NCBI RefSeq assembly: GCF_030696885.1
Contig: NZ_JAUYRI010000015.1
Span: 1-64,000 of the forward strand
Origin: Thiobacillus sp.
Lineage (GTDB): Bacteria; Pseudomonadota; Gammaproteobacteria; Burkholderiales; Thiobacillaceae
Direction of reading: 5' to 3'
DNA: 64,000 nucleotides
Each line of letters begins with the position of its first letter. The first letter of the stretch is position 1. The notes below the pieces were generated by a model. That model had not been told where the DNA came from, made no database searches, and saw only the letters and a list, made by a program, of their open reading frames with translations. Both the position numbers and the translations under genes were made by a program. Below, one piece after another: positions 45,885 through 55,382 of the stretch.

Positions 45885-47246
45885 TTACTTCAGTTCACCC
45901 GTCAGGCGCGCCAGCTGCGCCACATTCATGTTGTAGTCGTTGATCGTGCGCAGATATTCGGTCTGCGCCAGCGTGTAGTTCTTGATCGCGTCAGCCACCT
46001 TGTCGCCGCTTTCGAGCCCGGCTGAAAAATCAGCCAGCGAGGCCACCATCCAGCGGCGCGCCGCGGCAGCGCCTTCGGCGAGATCGCGCTGCGCCTCGAA
46101 ATTGGCCTGCGCATGCGCATAGGCTTCGCCCACTTCGAACGGAATCCCGGCCAGCGCAAAGGCCTTCTTGTGATTCAGCGCTTCCAGCTCGGCCTGCGCC
46201 TGGTTGACGCGCGCACTGGTCACGCCAAACACCGAATCCCACTTCACGCCAACCACTGGCGTGATGCCGCCGCCGTTGAAGGGGTCGCTAAGATAGGGAT
46301 TATCGAGTCGCTCGCGCTGCGAAGCATAGTTGAACTGTCCGATCACGCCAGCATAGACATCGGGCATGCGCTCGGCCTTTTTGGCGGCCAGCAGGGCACG
46401 GCGGGCGCGCAGACCGGCTTCGAGCTGCTGCATTTCGGGACGGTCCTGCAACGCGCGCGCCTGGAAATCGGACAGCTCGATCTGCGGAAAGCTGACCGGC
46501 ACGATGCGCTCGTCGGCCACCTTGAGGTCGGATTGTAAACCGACGCCCGTCAGCACTTTCAAGCCGTCGAGGCTGATTTTCTCGACCGCGCGCGCCTGGT
46601 GCACGTATTTGGCCAGCAGGCCGCGGGCCGTTTGCAGCGCATACAGGTCGGACTGCTTCGATTCGCCGCTTTCCTCCTTGAGGTTGCGTTCGACCGAGGT
46701 GATGGACTGGTTCAGGCGACTCTGCATGTCCACCAGGAAGAAGCGGATATCGCGCGCGGTCAAGTAACCGAAATAGGCGCGCTTGGTGTCGTATACCGTG
46801 TCGGTACGGCTCTGCTTGAGTTCGCCGCGCTTGAGGTCGATATTGCCCTGCGCCGCCTCACCATAGCGCTCGACCTTGCCAAAGGTGTAGAGCGGCTTGA
46901 TCAGCGCGAAGTCGAGGTGGGTCCATTCGGAAATGCGGTCGAGCTTGCCGCCGTCGGTGCGCGGCGTGGTGCCGCTGTAGGCGCCGTTCTGGTAGAACCC
47001 GCCCTCGACCCCGGGCGCCAGCCCGATAAAGGCATTGGCGGTGACGCGCCAGCCGGCATTGCCCTGCACTTCTTCCAGCATGCCGCGCGCGGCTTCGACC
47101 ACCTGCTCGCGCTCCTTGATGCGTGGATCGGCCGCCAGGCTCATTTGCACGGCCTGCTGCAGGTTGATGGTTTCTGCCTGTCCGGGCAGCGCGGTCAGCA
47201 GCACGCCGGCTGCCAGAAACGTCTGGATGAGTGGCTTGATTTTCAT
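45885..47246 (-). CDS. TolC-family outer-membrane channel protein within the mla operon
   Basis: A 453-residue protein. A signal peptide (MKIKPLIQTFLAAGVLLTALPGQA) precedes TolC-like repeats: INLQQAVQMSLAADPRIKE, IKPLYTFGKVERYGEAA, and a second repeat with MQQLEAGLRARRALLAAKKAERMPDVY, then long coiled-coil regions. TolC proteins form trimeric outer-membrane channels with periplasmic tunnels. Its start overlaps the mlaD stop by 4 bases, and mlaC follows, so it occupies the place where mlaA (vacJ) is found in some betaproteobacterial mla operons. A role in lipid export or import with Mla is inference; it could serve another efflux system. Confidence 0.88.
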   Translation of the reverse strand: MKIKPLIQTFLAAGVLLTALPGQAETINLQQAVQMSLAADPRIKEREQVVEAARGMLEEVQGNAGWRVTANAFIGLAPGVEGGFYQNGAYSGTTPRTDGGKLDRISEWTHLDFALIKPLYTFGKVERYGEAAQGNIDLKRGELKQSRTDTVYDTKRAYFGYLTARDIRFFLVDMQSRLNQSITSVERNLKEESGESKQSDLYALQTARGLLAKYVHQARAVEKISLDGLKVLTGVGLQSDLKVADERIVPVSFPQIELSDFQARALQDRPEMQQLEAGLRARRALLAAKKAERMPDVYAGVIGQFNYASQRERLDNPYLSDPFNGGGITPVVGVKWDSVFGVTSARVNQAQAELEALNHKKAFALAGIPFEVGEAYAHAQANFEAQRDLAEGAAAARRWMVASLADFSAGLESGDKVADAIKNYTLAQTEYLRTINDYNMNVAQLARLTGELK

Positions 47247-47710
47247 TGTGGCGCCCCTTCTTGAGCTTTACCGTAGATAAAGTGTCCGATCAGATTTTCC
47301 AGCACCACCGCCGACTGGGTGAGGAAAATCCGGTCCTGGTCCTTCAGGGCCTGGGGGTCTCCGCCCGCCTCCAGACCGATATATTGCTCGCCCAGCAGCC
47401 CCGACGTCATGATCGCGGCCGAGGTGTCCTTGGGAAAAGCATAGCGCTTGTCCAGCCGCAGGGTAACGGCGGCTTCGTAGGTTTCGTTGTCAAAGCGGAT
47501 GTCCGCCACCCGCCCCACCACGACCCCTGCGCTTTTCACCGGTGCGCGCGGCTTGAGGCCGCCGATGTTGTCGAAACGCGCAACGACCTCGTAGCTGCTC
47601 GATGTTTTTACGGCACTCATGCTGCCGACCTTGAGTGCGAGGAACAGCAGCGCCACGATGCCCGCAATGACGAATAATCCCACCCACAAATCGAGTACGG
47701 TTTTGTTCAT
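47243..47710 (-). CDS. mlaD: MCE-domain protein MlaD
   Basis: A 155-residue protein with one N-terminal transmembrane helix (DLWVGLFVIAGIVALLFLALKVG) and a single MCE domain (SYEVVARFDNIGGLKPRAPVKSAGVVVGRVADI). It has LLGEQYIGLEAGGDP near the end of the MCE fold. MlaD forms a hexameric ring on MlaE that passes phospholipids to MlaC. It lies directly after mlaE and overlaps the TolC-like gene by 4 bases. Confidence 0.95.
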   Translation of the reverse strand: MNKTVLDLWVGLFVIAGIVALLFLALKVGSMSAVKTSSSYEVVARFDNIGGLKPRAPVKSAGVVVGRVADIRFDNETYEAAVTLRLDKRYAFPKDTSAAIMTSGLLGEQYIGLEAGGDPQALKDQDRIFLTQSAVVLENLIGHFIYGKAQEGAPQ

Positions 47711-48499
47711 TTAGCCCAACCCCCGGAACATGAATGCAGTCAACACGAAATCCAGCGCCAACACGGCCAGGCTGGAAGTCACCACGGTGCGCGTGGTGGC
47801 GCCCGACACGCCCTCCGCGGTCGGCGGCGCGTCATAACCCTCGAACAGCGCGATCGTGGTGATGGCAATGCCGAACACCACGCTCTTGATCACACCGTTC
47901 AGAATGTCCTCTTCAAAGTCGACCGCGCTCTTCATCTGCGACCAGAACGCGCCTTCGTCAACCCCGATCAGCTGCACGCCGACCAGATAGCCGCCGAAAA
48001 TGCCCATGGCCGAGAACAGCGCCGCCAAGAGCGGCATCGAAATCACGCCGGCCCAGAAACGCGGCGCCACCACACGGGCGATCGGGTCGACCGCCATCAT
48101 TTCCATCGCCGACAGCTGCTCGGTCGCCTTCATCAGCCCGATTTCCGCGGTGATCGCAGACCCGGCACGGCTGGCAAACAGCAGCGCCGCCACCACCGGC
48201 CCGAGTTCCCGCACCAGCGACAGGGCCACCAGCACCCCGAGCGCCTCTTCCGAGCCGTAGGTCTGCAACGTCTCGTAGCCCTGCAGGCCGAGCACCATGC
48301 CTACGAACAGGCCCGACACCAGGATGATGATCAGCGACAGCACCCCGGTGAAGTACATCTCGCGAATGGTGAGACCGAAGCGGCGGAATGCAGTGCCCGA
48401 GTGCAGCAGCACCGCCACGAAGAAACGCGCCGCGAAGCCGATGCGCCAGACGCCCTGGATCGTGCGGTTGCCGAGATTTTCGATGGATTGCTTAAGCAC
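47711..48499 (-). CDS. mlaE: Phospholipid transporter permease MlaE
   Basis: A 262-residue permease of the MlaE family with five to six hydrophobic segments. It includes [67 protein letters not shown] and [26 protein letters not shown] chose the GTG at 48499 because it sits about 5 bases after a strong GGAGGGG ribosome site and overlaps mlaF by 8 bases; the frame is open further only inside mlaF. It is the membrane core of MlaFEDB. Confidence 0.94.
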   Translation of the reverse strand: MLKQSIENLGNRTIQGVWRIGFAARFFVAVLLHSGTAFRRFGLTIREMYFTGVLSLIIILVSGLFVGMVLGLQGYETLQTYGSEEALGVLVALSLVRELGPVVAALLFASRAGSAITAEIGLMKATEQLSAMEMMAVDPIARVVAPRFWAGVISMPLLAALFSAMGIFGGYLVGVQLIGVDEGAFWSQMKSAVDFEEDILNGVIKSVVFGIAITTIALFEGYDAPPTAEGVSGATTRTVVTSSLAVLALDFVLTAFMFRGLG

Positions 48500-49367
48500 T
48501 CGCCCCTCCCAGTTGTAAATCTTCGGCGTAGGGCGGCGCCGGGTAGTGGAACGGCACCGGACCGTCGGGCTCGCCATGCACGAACTGGTGCACGTAGGGC
48601 AAATCGGACGCGCGAATCTCGTCCGCCGTGCCTTCGGCGACGATCATGCCTTCCGAGACGAAATACACGTAATCGACGATTTTCAGCGACTCCTGTACGT
48701 CATGCGTCACCACGACGGAGGTCAGCCCGAGCGTATCGGTCAGGCGCCGGATCAAGTTACCGGTCACCCCCAGCGAAATCGGGTCGAGCCCGGCAAAGGG
48801 TTCGTCATACATCATCAGCATGGGTTCCAGCGCGATCGCACGCGCCAGCGCCACCCGCCGCGCCATGCCGCCGGACAGCTCGGCCGGCATCAGGTGCGCC
48901 GCGCCGCGCAACCCCACCGCATGAAGCTTCATCAGCACCAGGTCGCGGATCGCATCTTCCGGCAGGTCGGTGTGCTCGCGCAACTGGAACGCCACGTTGT
49001 CGAACACCGTCATGTCGGTGAACAGCGCGCCGAACTGGAACAGCATGCCCATCTTGCGGCGCAGCCGATACAGGCCCGCTTGGTCGAGCTCACCCAGCGA
49101 CTCGCCAGCCACGCGCACGTGCCCCTCGCCGGGCCGAATCTGCCCGCCGATAAGGCGTAAGAGCGTGGTTTTGCCGCAACCGCTGCTGCCCATGATGGCG
49201 ATGACCTGGCCGCGTCGGGCGGTCAGGTTGATGCCCTTCAAAACCGGCCGGTCACCATAGCCAAATACGACATCCTCGATTTCGACCAGTGTGTCGTGTT
49301 GCAAGAAATCGGGCCTGTGCTTTTTATTGATCGGCCATTTTACCGGAGCGCCGCGGCCTGCCGTCAT
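48492..49367 (-). CDS. mlaF: Phospholipid transporter ATPase MlaF
   Basis: A 291-residue ABC ATPase. Walker A is [15 protein letters not shown], the signature is [18 protein letters not shown], Walker B is [13 protein letters not shown], and the H-loop [15 protein letters not shown] follows. [22 protein letters not shown] segment with the Q-loop is typical of MlaF. The N-terminal 25 residues precede the conserved [13 protein letters not shown] and may be too long; a TTG at about 49304 is a possible later start. It is first in the mla run. MlaB, MlaC, MlaD and MlaE are also encoded in the run, but no mlaA. Confidence 0.93.
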   Translation of the reverse strand: MTAGRGAPVKWPINKKHRPDFLQHDTLVEIEDVVFGYGDRPVLKGINLTARRGQVIAIMGSSGCGKTTLLRLIGGQIRPGEGHVRVAGESLGELDQAGLYRLRRKMGMLFQFGALFTDMTVFDNVAFQLREHTDLPEDAIRDLVLMKLHAVGLRGAAHLMPAELSGGMARRVALARAIALEPMLMMYDEPFAGLDPISLGVTGNLIRRLTDTLGLTSVVVTHDVQESLKIVDYVYFVSEGMIVAEGTADEIRASDLPYVHQFVHGEPDGPVPFHYPAPPYAEDLQLGGASA

Positions 49368-49390
49368 TCACGAACTGCGGCGCGAAAATT

Positions 49391-49846
49391 TTAGTAGCCC
49401 ATCACCTGCCTCAGGGTATCGACCTGCTCGAGCAGGTCGATATTGCCGCTGCGGCTGAATACGAACAGGGGCTCCCCGCTCGCCGCCTGCCGGGTGATGC
49501 GCTGCGCCAGCAGACGCAGGTCGGGCGCCTCGTCCAGCCACCAGACGTGTTCGGCCTGCCAGGCCGGCGTGGCCGCCAACACCCGCGCGGATTCGGGTAT
49601 GCGGGGACTTGACTCGGCTGGCTCCAGCACGAAATGGAATTCATCCCGGGTGTCATACAGCCAGTGCGCCCAAGTCGCCTCGGACGCGGCCTGCCAGACG
49701 GCAGCCGGCAGGAAAACCGCTGTAAATCGCGTGTTGTAATAAGACAACAGCCAGTCGTCCGGCAGATCGTCGGGGTACAGGCGGCCCCGCCAGGCGGGAT
49801 GCTGCCAGTCCACGGCGCCGATCAGGACAAGCGCGCGCGCGGTCAT
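49391..49846 (-). CDS. Small DUF72-like protein of unknown function
   Basis: A 151-residue protein with an N-terminus, IGAVDWQHPAWRGRLYPDDLPDDWLLSYYNTRF, resembling the start of DUF72 (YecE-like) proteins, but only about half their usual length. There are no signal peptide, membrane segments or Cys motifs. The C-terminal half ends LFVFSRSGNIDLLEQVDTLRQVMGY. It lies 12 bases downstream of cysS and just before mlaF and may be co-transcribed. I do not recognise a function; the DUF72 link is a tentative reading. Confidence 0.75.
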   Translation of the reverse strand: MTARALVLIGAVDWQHPAWRGRLYPDDLPDDWLLSYYNTRFTAVFLPAAVWQAASEATWAHWLYDTRDEFHFVLEPAESSPRIPESARVLAATPAWQAEHVWWLDEAPDLRLLAQRITRQAASGEPLFVFSRSGNIDLLEQVDTLRQVMGY

Positions 49847-49858
49847 CGGGCTGGCGCC

Positions 49859-51226
49859 TCAGGCGCGACGCCAGGTGGTGCCGCCCGCCCCGTCTTCCAG
49901 CACGATGCCGGCTGTGGTGAGCACGTCACGGATGCGGTCAGACTCGGCGAAGTCCTTTGCCTGGCGCGCGGCCCGGCGCGCCGCGATCAGGGCGTCGATG
50001 TCGCTTGCGGACAGGCTGCCGTCTGCGCGCCCCGCCTGCAGGAAATCGGCCGTATCGCGCTGCAGCAGGCCGAGCACGCCACCGAGGCTGCGCAAGGCCT
50101 GCGCCGCCGCAACATCGCCCCGGTTGGCCTCGCCGGCCAGTTCGAACAGCACCGCGAGGGCTTCCGGGGTGTTGAAATCGTCGTCCATCGCCGCACGGAA
50201 GCGCTGTGAGGCGGGCTGGGTCCAGTCGGGCGGCGGCGCCTCCGACGGCGCGTGCTTCAGCGCGGTGTAGAGCCGTGTCAGTGCGCCTTTGGCGTCGTCA
50301 AGGTGGGCATCCGAGTAATTCAGCGGGCTGCGGTAATGGGCGCGCAGGATGAAGAAGCGCACCACTTCGGCGTCGTATTGCGCCAGCACTTCGCGGATGG
50401 TGAAGAAATTGCCCAGTGACTTGGACATTTTTTCATTGTCCACCCGCACGAAACCATTGTGCAGCCAGTAATTGACGAAGGTGCAGCCGTGAGCCCCCTC
50501 GGACTGGGCGATCTCGTTTTCGTGATGCGGAAACTGCAGATCCTGGCCGCCGCCGTGGATGTCGAAGTGCTGACCGAGCAGGTCGGCGCTCATCGCCGAG
50601 CATTCGATGTGCCAGCCGGGGCGGCCCGGCCCCCAGGGCGACTCCCACGCCGGCTCGCCCGGCTTGGCGGCTTTCCACAATACGAAATCCATCGGGTCGC
50701 GCTTGCTGGGGTCGACTTCGACCCGCTCGCCGGCGCGCAGCTCGTCGAGGCTCTTGCCGGACAGGCGGCCATAGGTCGGGAAGCCGCGCACGCTATAGTA
50801 GACGTCGCCGTTGGGCGCCGGATAAGCCAGGCCCTTGTCGATCAATTGCCCGATCAGCGCCAGCATCTGCGCCACATAGTCGGTGGCGCGCGGCTCGTGG
50901 TCGGGCGGCAGCACGCCGAGCGCGCGTTCGTCGGCGTGCATCGCGTCGATGAAACGCCCGGTCAGCGCGGCCGGGGTTTCCTTATTTTCCTGCGCGCGCC
51001 TAATGATCTTGTCGTCGATGTCCGTTATGTTTCTTACGTATTCGACCTGATAACCGCTCGCGCGCAGCCAGCGTGTCACCATGTCGAACACCACGAACAC
51101 CCGCGCATGGCCCAGGTGACACAGGTCGTAGACGGTCATGCCGCAGACGTACATGCGAACCTGGCCGGGCACCAGCGGGACGAAGGCTTCCTTGGTACGC
51201 GTGAGGGAATTGGTAATGTGCAGCAT
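49859..51226 (-). CDS. cysS: Cysteinyl-tRNA synthetase
   Basis: A 455-residue class I synthetase. Cys28 ([18 protein letters not shown]) starts the zinc site, HLGH at residues 37-40 is the HIGH motif, and KMSKS is in [37 protein letters not shown] adds further zinc ligands. I chose ATG 51226 ([13 protein letters not shown]), the usual family start; 15 more codons are open upstream. It is transcribed divergently from the TPR protein gene at 51348. Length and motifs are complete. Confidence 0.96.
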   Translation of the reverse strand: MLHITNSLTRTKEAFVPLVPGQVRMYVCGMTVYDLCHLGHARVFVVFDMVTRWLRASGYQVEYVRNITDIDDKIIRRAQENKETPAALTGRFIDAMHADERALGVLPPDHEPRATDYVAQMLALIGQLIDKGLAYPAPNGDVYYSVRGFPTYGRLSGKSLDELRAGERVEVDPSKRDPMDFVLWKAAKPGEPAWESPWGPGRPGWHIECSAMSADLLGQHFDIHGGGQDLQFPHHENEIAQSEGAHGCTFVNYWLHNGFVRVDNEKMSKSLGNFFTIREVLAQYDAEVVRFFILRAHYRSPLNYSDAHLDDAKGALTRLYTALKHAPSEAPPPDWTQPASQRFRAAMDDDFNTPEALAVLFELAGEANRGDVAAAQALRSLGGVLGLLQRDTADFLQAGRADGSLSASDIDALIAARRAARQAKDFAESDRIRDVLTTAGIVLEDGAGGTTWRRA

Positions 51227-51347
51227 GGATGCGAGCGGGCTACGAACAGAATGGCGACTGGCGGGAATCAAGCGGCTCGCCCACTGTCTCAGCCGGGTCG
51301 ATAATTGTTAGAATGCCTGTTTCCCCAAGATGATTCGAGCATATCAC

Positions 51348-52316
51348 ATGGCCCTGCCACGTTTCTTAGCCGCTGTTGCCACCTGCATCATTCTCGTCAG
51401 CGCGCCGGTACTGGCCAATGAAGTCCAGGAAATCAACCAGCAGTTCCGCAAGGGCGACCTCGCGGGCGCCCTTGACCGCGCCAACCGCTATCTGGTCAAA
51501 AACCCGAAAGATGCCCAGGCACGCTTTCTCAAGGGCCTGATTCTCGCCGACCAGGGCAAGACCAACGATGCCATCACCGTGTTCACCGCGCTGACCGAGG
51601 ACTATCCCGAGCTGCCCGAGCCCTACAACAACCTGGCCGTGCTGTATGCCTCGCAAAGCAAGTTTGACGCCGCGAAGAACGCGCTGGAAATGGCGATCCG
51701 CACCCATCCCAGCTACGCCACCGCGCACGAGAATCTGGGCGACCTCTATGCCAAGATGGCGTCGCTCGCCTATGACAAGGCGCTGGCGCTCGACAGCAAG
51801 AATGCCGCCGCGCAGACCAAGCTGGCGCTGATCCAGGACATGATCGGCGGTCAGCCGCGCAAACCCGCGGCCACCCGCCCCGCCGCTGCCACCAAGCCTA
51901 CTGCGGTAGCCGCCGCCGCGCCCAAGCCCGCCGTTGTCGCGGCCAAACCGGTCGCCGCGCCGGCTGCCGCCCAGCCCGCAGCGGCGAACGCGGGCATCGA
52001 AGCCGCGGTCACCCGCTGGGCGCAAGCCTGGTCGGCGCGCGACGTCGATACCTACCTGGCCGCCTACGCCGGCAATTACGCGCCCGCCGGCATGACGCGC
52101 AGCAGCTGGGAGGCCCAGCGTCGTGCCCGCATTACCGCGCCGAAGGAGATCGACGTGCAAATCAGCGATCTCAAGATCGAGCAGCAGGGTGATACGGCCA
52201 GCGCCAGCTTCCGCCAGGCCTACCGTTCCGACCGCCTCACCTCCACCGTCACCAAGACGCTGAAGCTGGCCTTGCAGGGCGGCGCCTGGCGCATCGTCGG
52301 CGAGACTTCCCGATAA
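51348..52316 (+). CDS. Exported TPR protein with C-terminal NTF2-like domain
   Basis: A 322-residue exported protein. A signal peptide (MALPRFLAAVATCIILVSAPVLA) precedes three to four TPR-like repeats (residues about 30-150, such as ALDRANRYLVKNPKDAQARFLKG). A low-complexity Ala/Pro/Lys/Val linker spans roughly residues 165-210, and an NTF2-like domain follows (AVTRWAQAWSARDVDTYLAAYAGNY to WRIVGETSR). The same C-terminal domain occurs in the L,D-transpeptidase 3 bases downstream. An ATG at 51330 is an alternative start. It probably acts in the periplasm with the transpeptidase; no enzyme motif is visible. Confidence 0.83.
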   Translation: MALPRFLAAVATCIILVSAPVLANEVQEINQQFRKGDLAGALDRANRYLVKNPKDAQARFLKGLILADQGKTNDAITVFTALTEDYPELPEPYNNLAVLYASQSKFDAAKNALEMAIRTHPSYATAHENLGDLYAKMASLAYDKALALDSKNAAAQTKLALIQDMIGGQPRKPAATRPAAATKPTAVAAAAPKPAVVAAKPVAAPAAAQPAAANAGIEAAVTRWAQAWSARDVDTYLAAYAGNYAPAGMTRSSWEAQRRARITAPKEIDVQISDLKIEQQGDTASASFRQAYRSDRLTSTVTKTLKLALQGGAWRIVGETSR

Positions 52317-52319
52317 GCC

Positions 52320-53474
52320 ATGTTCCGCGCCTTCCTGTCCCTGCTGCTGATCGCGCCTGCGTTTAACGCCGCCGCCATGGACGCCGACCGCCAGATGGCC
52401 AGCAGCCTGCTGGCGATTTCGCAAAGCCGGATGCCGGAGGCGCTCACCGCGGTCGATCTGCTCACGCAGCAGCACCCGAATTTCCGGCTGGCGCAGCTGA
52501 TCAAGGGTGACCTGCTGCTGGCGCGCGCCCAGCCCCTGCAGACGCTGGGCAACACCGGCGGCACCCGCAATGCCGACCTGGAGCAGCTGCGCGACGAAGC
52601 CCGTCAGCGGGTGCGCGCCCTGACCGACCCGCTACCCAATGACAAGGTGCCAGCCTACCTGCTGACGCTCGGGGACCAGTACCGCCATGCGCTGGTGGTC
52701 GACGCCAGCCGCTCGCGCCTGTATGTCTACGCCAACCGCGCCGGACAGCCGATCCGGGTGGCCGATTTCTACATCACCATTGGCAAGGCCGGCACCGGCA
52801 AGCAGAAGGAAGGCGACAACCGCACGCCGATCGGCATCTATTCGATTTCCAGCTTCAAGTCGCCGCGTGAGCTCACCGACTTTTACGGCAGCGGCGCCTT
52901 CACTTTGACCTATCCCAACGAATGGGACAGGCGTCAGGGCCGCAACGGCCACGGCATCTGGATACACGGCAGCCCGAGCAATACCTACAGCCGTACGCCG
53001 CGCGCCAGCGAAGGCTGCGTGGTGCTGGCGAACGACGACCTGAAACGGCTTGGCCAGTACATCGAAATCGGCAACACGCCGGTCGTCATTGCCGAGCAGG
53101 TCGAATGGGTCGCCCACGACGTGATCAATGCACGCCGCAACGACCTGTCCGCTGCCATCGATCAGTGGCGGCAGGACTGGGAAAGCCGCGATGTCTCGCG
53201 CCTGCTCGATCACTACAGCGCGTCGTTTCGCGCCGGCGCGCAACCCCTACCGGCCTTTGCCGCCAACAAGCACAAGGTCAACGCCGCCAAATCCTGGATC
53301 AAGGTCGGGCTCGACAACGTCAGCCTGATGCTCTACCCGGAGCGCCCGGATTTTGCGCTGGTGAGCTTTGTGCAGAACTACCAGAGCAACAACCTCAGCG
53401 ACCGCACCGCCAAGCGCCAGTTCTGGAGCCGCGAGAACGGTCGCTGGAAAATCATCCACGAAACCTCTCTTTAG
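52320..53474 (+). CDS. L,D-transpeptidase (YkuD family) with C-terminal NTF2-like domain
   Basis: A 384-residue exported protein with a signal peptide (MFRAFLSLLLIAPAFNAAA). The YkuD domain lies at about residues 120-260, including HALVVDASRSRLYVY and the catalytic GIWIHGSPSNTYSRTPRASEGCVVL with His216 and Cys233. L,D-transpeptidases crosslink meso-diaminopimelate residues of peptidoglycan or attach proteins to it. The C-terminal 105 residues (IDQWRQDWESRDVSRLLDHYS to WKIIHETSL) form an NTF2-like domain shared with the TPR protein immediately upstream, so the pair may act together in the periplasm. Confidence 0.9.
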   Translation: MFRAFLSLLLIAPAFNAAAMDADRQMASSLLAISQSRMPEALTAVDLLTQQHPNFRLAQLIKGDLLLARAQPLQTLGNTGGTRNADLEQLRDEARQRVRALTDPLPNDKVPAYLLTLGDQYRHALVVDASRSRLYVYANRAGQPIRVADFYITIGKAGTGKQKEGDNRTPIGIYSISSFKSPRELTDFYGSGAFTLTYPNEWDRRQGRNGHGIWIHGSPSNTYSRTPRASEGCVVLANDDLKRLGQYIEIGNTPVVIAEQVEWVAHDVINARRNDLSAAIDQWRQDWESRDVSRLLDHYSASFRAGAQPLPAFAANKHKVNAAKSWIKVGLDNVSLMLYPERPDFALVSFVQNYQSNNLSDRTAKRQFWSRENGRWKIIHETSL

Positions 53475-53486
53475 GACTCCGCATAC

Positions 53487-53978
53487 ATGGTCAAGCTGCA
53501 CACCAATCACGGCATCATCACCCTCGAACTCGACGCCGAAAAAGCCCCCAAGACAGTGGAAAACTTTCTGCAGTACGTGCGCGACGGTTTTTTCGACGGC
53601 ACGATTTTTCACCGCGTGATTGACGGCTTCATGATCCAGGGCGGCGGCTTCGAACCCGGCATGACGCAGAAGCCCACCCGTGAGGCGATCGAGAACGAAG
53701 CCGGCAACGGGCTGAAGAACGAGGCCTACACCGTCGCCATGGCACGCACGCCCAACCCCAATTCGGCCACCGCGCAGTTCTTCATCAACATCGCCAACAA
53801 CAGCTTCCTCAACTTCACCGCGCCCACGCCGCAGGGCTACGGCTACGCCGTGTTCGGCAAGGTGGTCGAAGGCACCGAGGTCGTCGATGCGATCAAGAAG
53901 GTGAAGACCGGCAACCGCGCCGGGCACCAGGACGTGCCGATGGAAGACGTCATCATCACCAAGGCGGAAATCGTCTAA
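53487..53978 (+). CDS. ppiB: Cyclophilin-type peptidyl-prolyl cis-trans isomerase
   Basis: A 163-residue single-domain cyclophilin without signal peptide, so cytoplasmic (PpiB type). Signatures are [47 protein letters not shown] (catalytic Arg in FHRV), [21 protein letters not shown] and [17 protein letters not shown]. It sits 12 bases after the L,D-transpeptidase and 6 bases before lpxH, all co-directional. It catalyses proline isomerisation in folding proteins. Confidence 0.95.
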   Translation: MVKLHTNHGIITLELDAEKAPKTVENFLQYVRDGFFDGTIFHRVIDGFMIQGGGFEPGMTQKPTREAIENEAGNGLKNEAYTVAMARTPNPNSATAQFFINIANNSFLNFTAPTPQGYGYAVFGKVVEGTEVVDAIKKVKTGNRAGHQDVPMEDVIITKAEIV

Positions 53979-53984
53979 AGGCCC

Positions 53985-54734
53985 GTGAGCCTGATCGCGT
54001 CGGACAAAACGGGGCGCACCTATTTTGTCGCCGACCTGCATCTGACGGACGAACGCCCGGTCGCCACCGGGCGTTTTTTTCGCTTTCTGCTGGAAGACGT
54101 CGCTGGCACGGATGCGCTCTACATTCTGGGCGACCTGTTCGAGGCCTGGATCGGCGACGACCACGACGAGCAGGTGGCGCATGAAACCGCGCGCGCCCTC
54201 AAGCTACTGACCAATGCCGGCACCCCAGTGTATTTCATGCACGGCAACCGCGATTTCATGCTGGCGCAGCGGTATGCCGCCCTGTCGGGCATGACGCTGC
54301 TCGCCGATCCGGTGCGCATCGACCTCTATGGCGTACCGACGCTGCTGATGCATGGCGACACCCTGTGCACCGATGACACGGCCTACCAGGCCTTTCGCCG
54401 CCGCGCGCGGCACCCGCTGACCCTGTCGATGCTGCGGCGACTGCCCTACGCCCTGCGCCGCCGCCTTGCGCGTCAGGCGCGCGCCAGCAGCGAATCTGCC
54501 AAGGCCGCCAAGCCATCGGAGATCATGGATGTGAATGCCGATGAAGTGGTACGTGTGCTGCGCGAATACCAGGTCGGCCGCTTGATTCATGGGCACACCC
54601 ACCGGCCGGCGCAGCATGTCCATGCCGTCGACGGCCACAATTGCGAACGCTGGGTGCTGCCGGACTGGTATGCCCGCTGGGGCTACGTGGTGTGCGACGC
54701 CGCGGGCTGTACGCTCAAGACCGAGGATTTATGA
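53985..54734 (+). CDS. lpxH: UDP-2,3-diacylglucosamine diphosphatase LpxH
   Basis: A 249-residue metallophosphoesterase hydrolysing UDP-2,3-diacylglucosamine to lipid X and UMP in lipid A synthesis at the inner-membrane surface. Metal-binding motifs are FVADLHL (Asp17, His19), LGDLFEAWIGDD, MHGNRDFML, LLMHGDTLCTDD and LIHGHTHRPAQH. The start is GTG at 53985. It ends overlapping the convergent hypothetical gene by 6 bases. The family call rests on the DLFEAW and HGDTLCTDD segments typical of LpxH. Confidence 0.95.
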   Translation: MSLIASDKTGRTYFVADLHLTDERPVATGRFFRFLLEDVAGTDALYILGDLFEAWIGDDHDEQVAHETARALKLLTNAGTPVYFMHGNRDFMLAQRYAALSGMTLLADPVRIDLYGVPTLLMHGDTLCTDDTAYQAFRRRARHPLTLSMLRRLPYALRRRLARQARASSESAKAAKPSEIMDVNADEVVRVLREYQVGRLIHGHTHRPAQHVHAVDGHNCERWVLPDWYARWGYVVCDAAGCTLKTEDL

Positions 54735-55382
54735 CGGCGCGTCAACCCGCGGCATGCTGTCCGGCACCCGAAACAATTCCGGCCGCAGCGGCTGCTTCGA
54801 TTCGCTTTCGAACTGCCGCGTGCGCCCGGTGAACTCGCGTTCCTCCAGCGGCAGGCCGAGTTTCAGCGTGGTGCCCGACTCCCACACCTGATTCGCCAGA
54901 TCGCAGTCGTGCTGGAGTTCGGCCGGCGTATCCTGCCACACGCGGTATTGCATCGGGGCCAGAATGGATTTCAGTTCGGCCATCGCGCGCGCTGCTTCCG
55001 GCGCGGCACGCGCTGCCGCCACCCCTTCATTGCACACCACGCCCTTCACCGTCAGCCTGAAACGCTGGGTGCCGGGCGCGCCGGCCTGCACATCCAGAAC
55101 GGGTTTCCAGCCGGCCGGCCGGGGCGGCAGCTTGCCAGCGCTGAACACCATCGCCTGCTGGTTGCCGCGCATCACGTTGATAACTTTTTGCTGGCCCCGG
55201 TCGAGCAGGATGAAGTCGCCGTCGTCGTTACCGTCGTCCAGCCGCATGAAGTCCGGCGTCAGCAGGATGCGCGTCAGATAGGGTGGATCGCCCGGGTCCT
55301 GATCGACATAGCGCACGGCCGTCATGTCGGCGGCATGGGCCGCACCCACGGCGAACACGCACAGCATCGCCCACAGCCTCAT
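54729..55382 (-). CDS. Exported protein of unknown function downstream of metZ
   Basis: A 217-residue protein with a signal peptide (MRLWAMLCVFAVGAAHA), then DMTAVRYVDQDPGDPPYLTRILLTPDFMRLDDGNDDGDFILLDRG, which looks like a DUF4412-type periplasmic beta-sheet protein. It has no lipobox or catalytic motif. The C-terminus has two Cys (VVCNEG and HDCDLA) that may form a disulfide. The start at 55382 overlaps the metZ stop by 4 bases (ATGA), so it is co-translated, but no functional link to methionine synthesis is apparent. Confidence 0.8.
   Translation of the reverse strand: MRLWAMLCVFAVGAAHAADMTAVRYVDQDPGDPPYLTRILLTPDFMRLDDGNDDGDFILLDRGQQKVINVMRGNQQAMVFSAGKLPPRPAGWKPVLDVQAGAPGTQRFRLTVKGVVCNEGVAAARAAPEAARAMAELKSILAPMQYRVWQDTPAELQHDCDLANQVWESGTTLKLGLPLEEREFTGRTRQFESESKQPLRPELFRVPDSMPRVDAPS

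Noticed and set aside
51309..51314. TAGAAT as a -10 box for the TPR protein gene
   Set aside because: No acceptable -35 box lies 16-18 bases upstream, so it was used only as weak support for the start at 51348.
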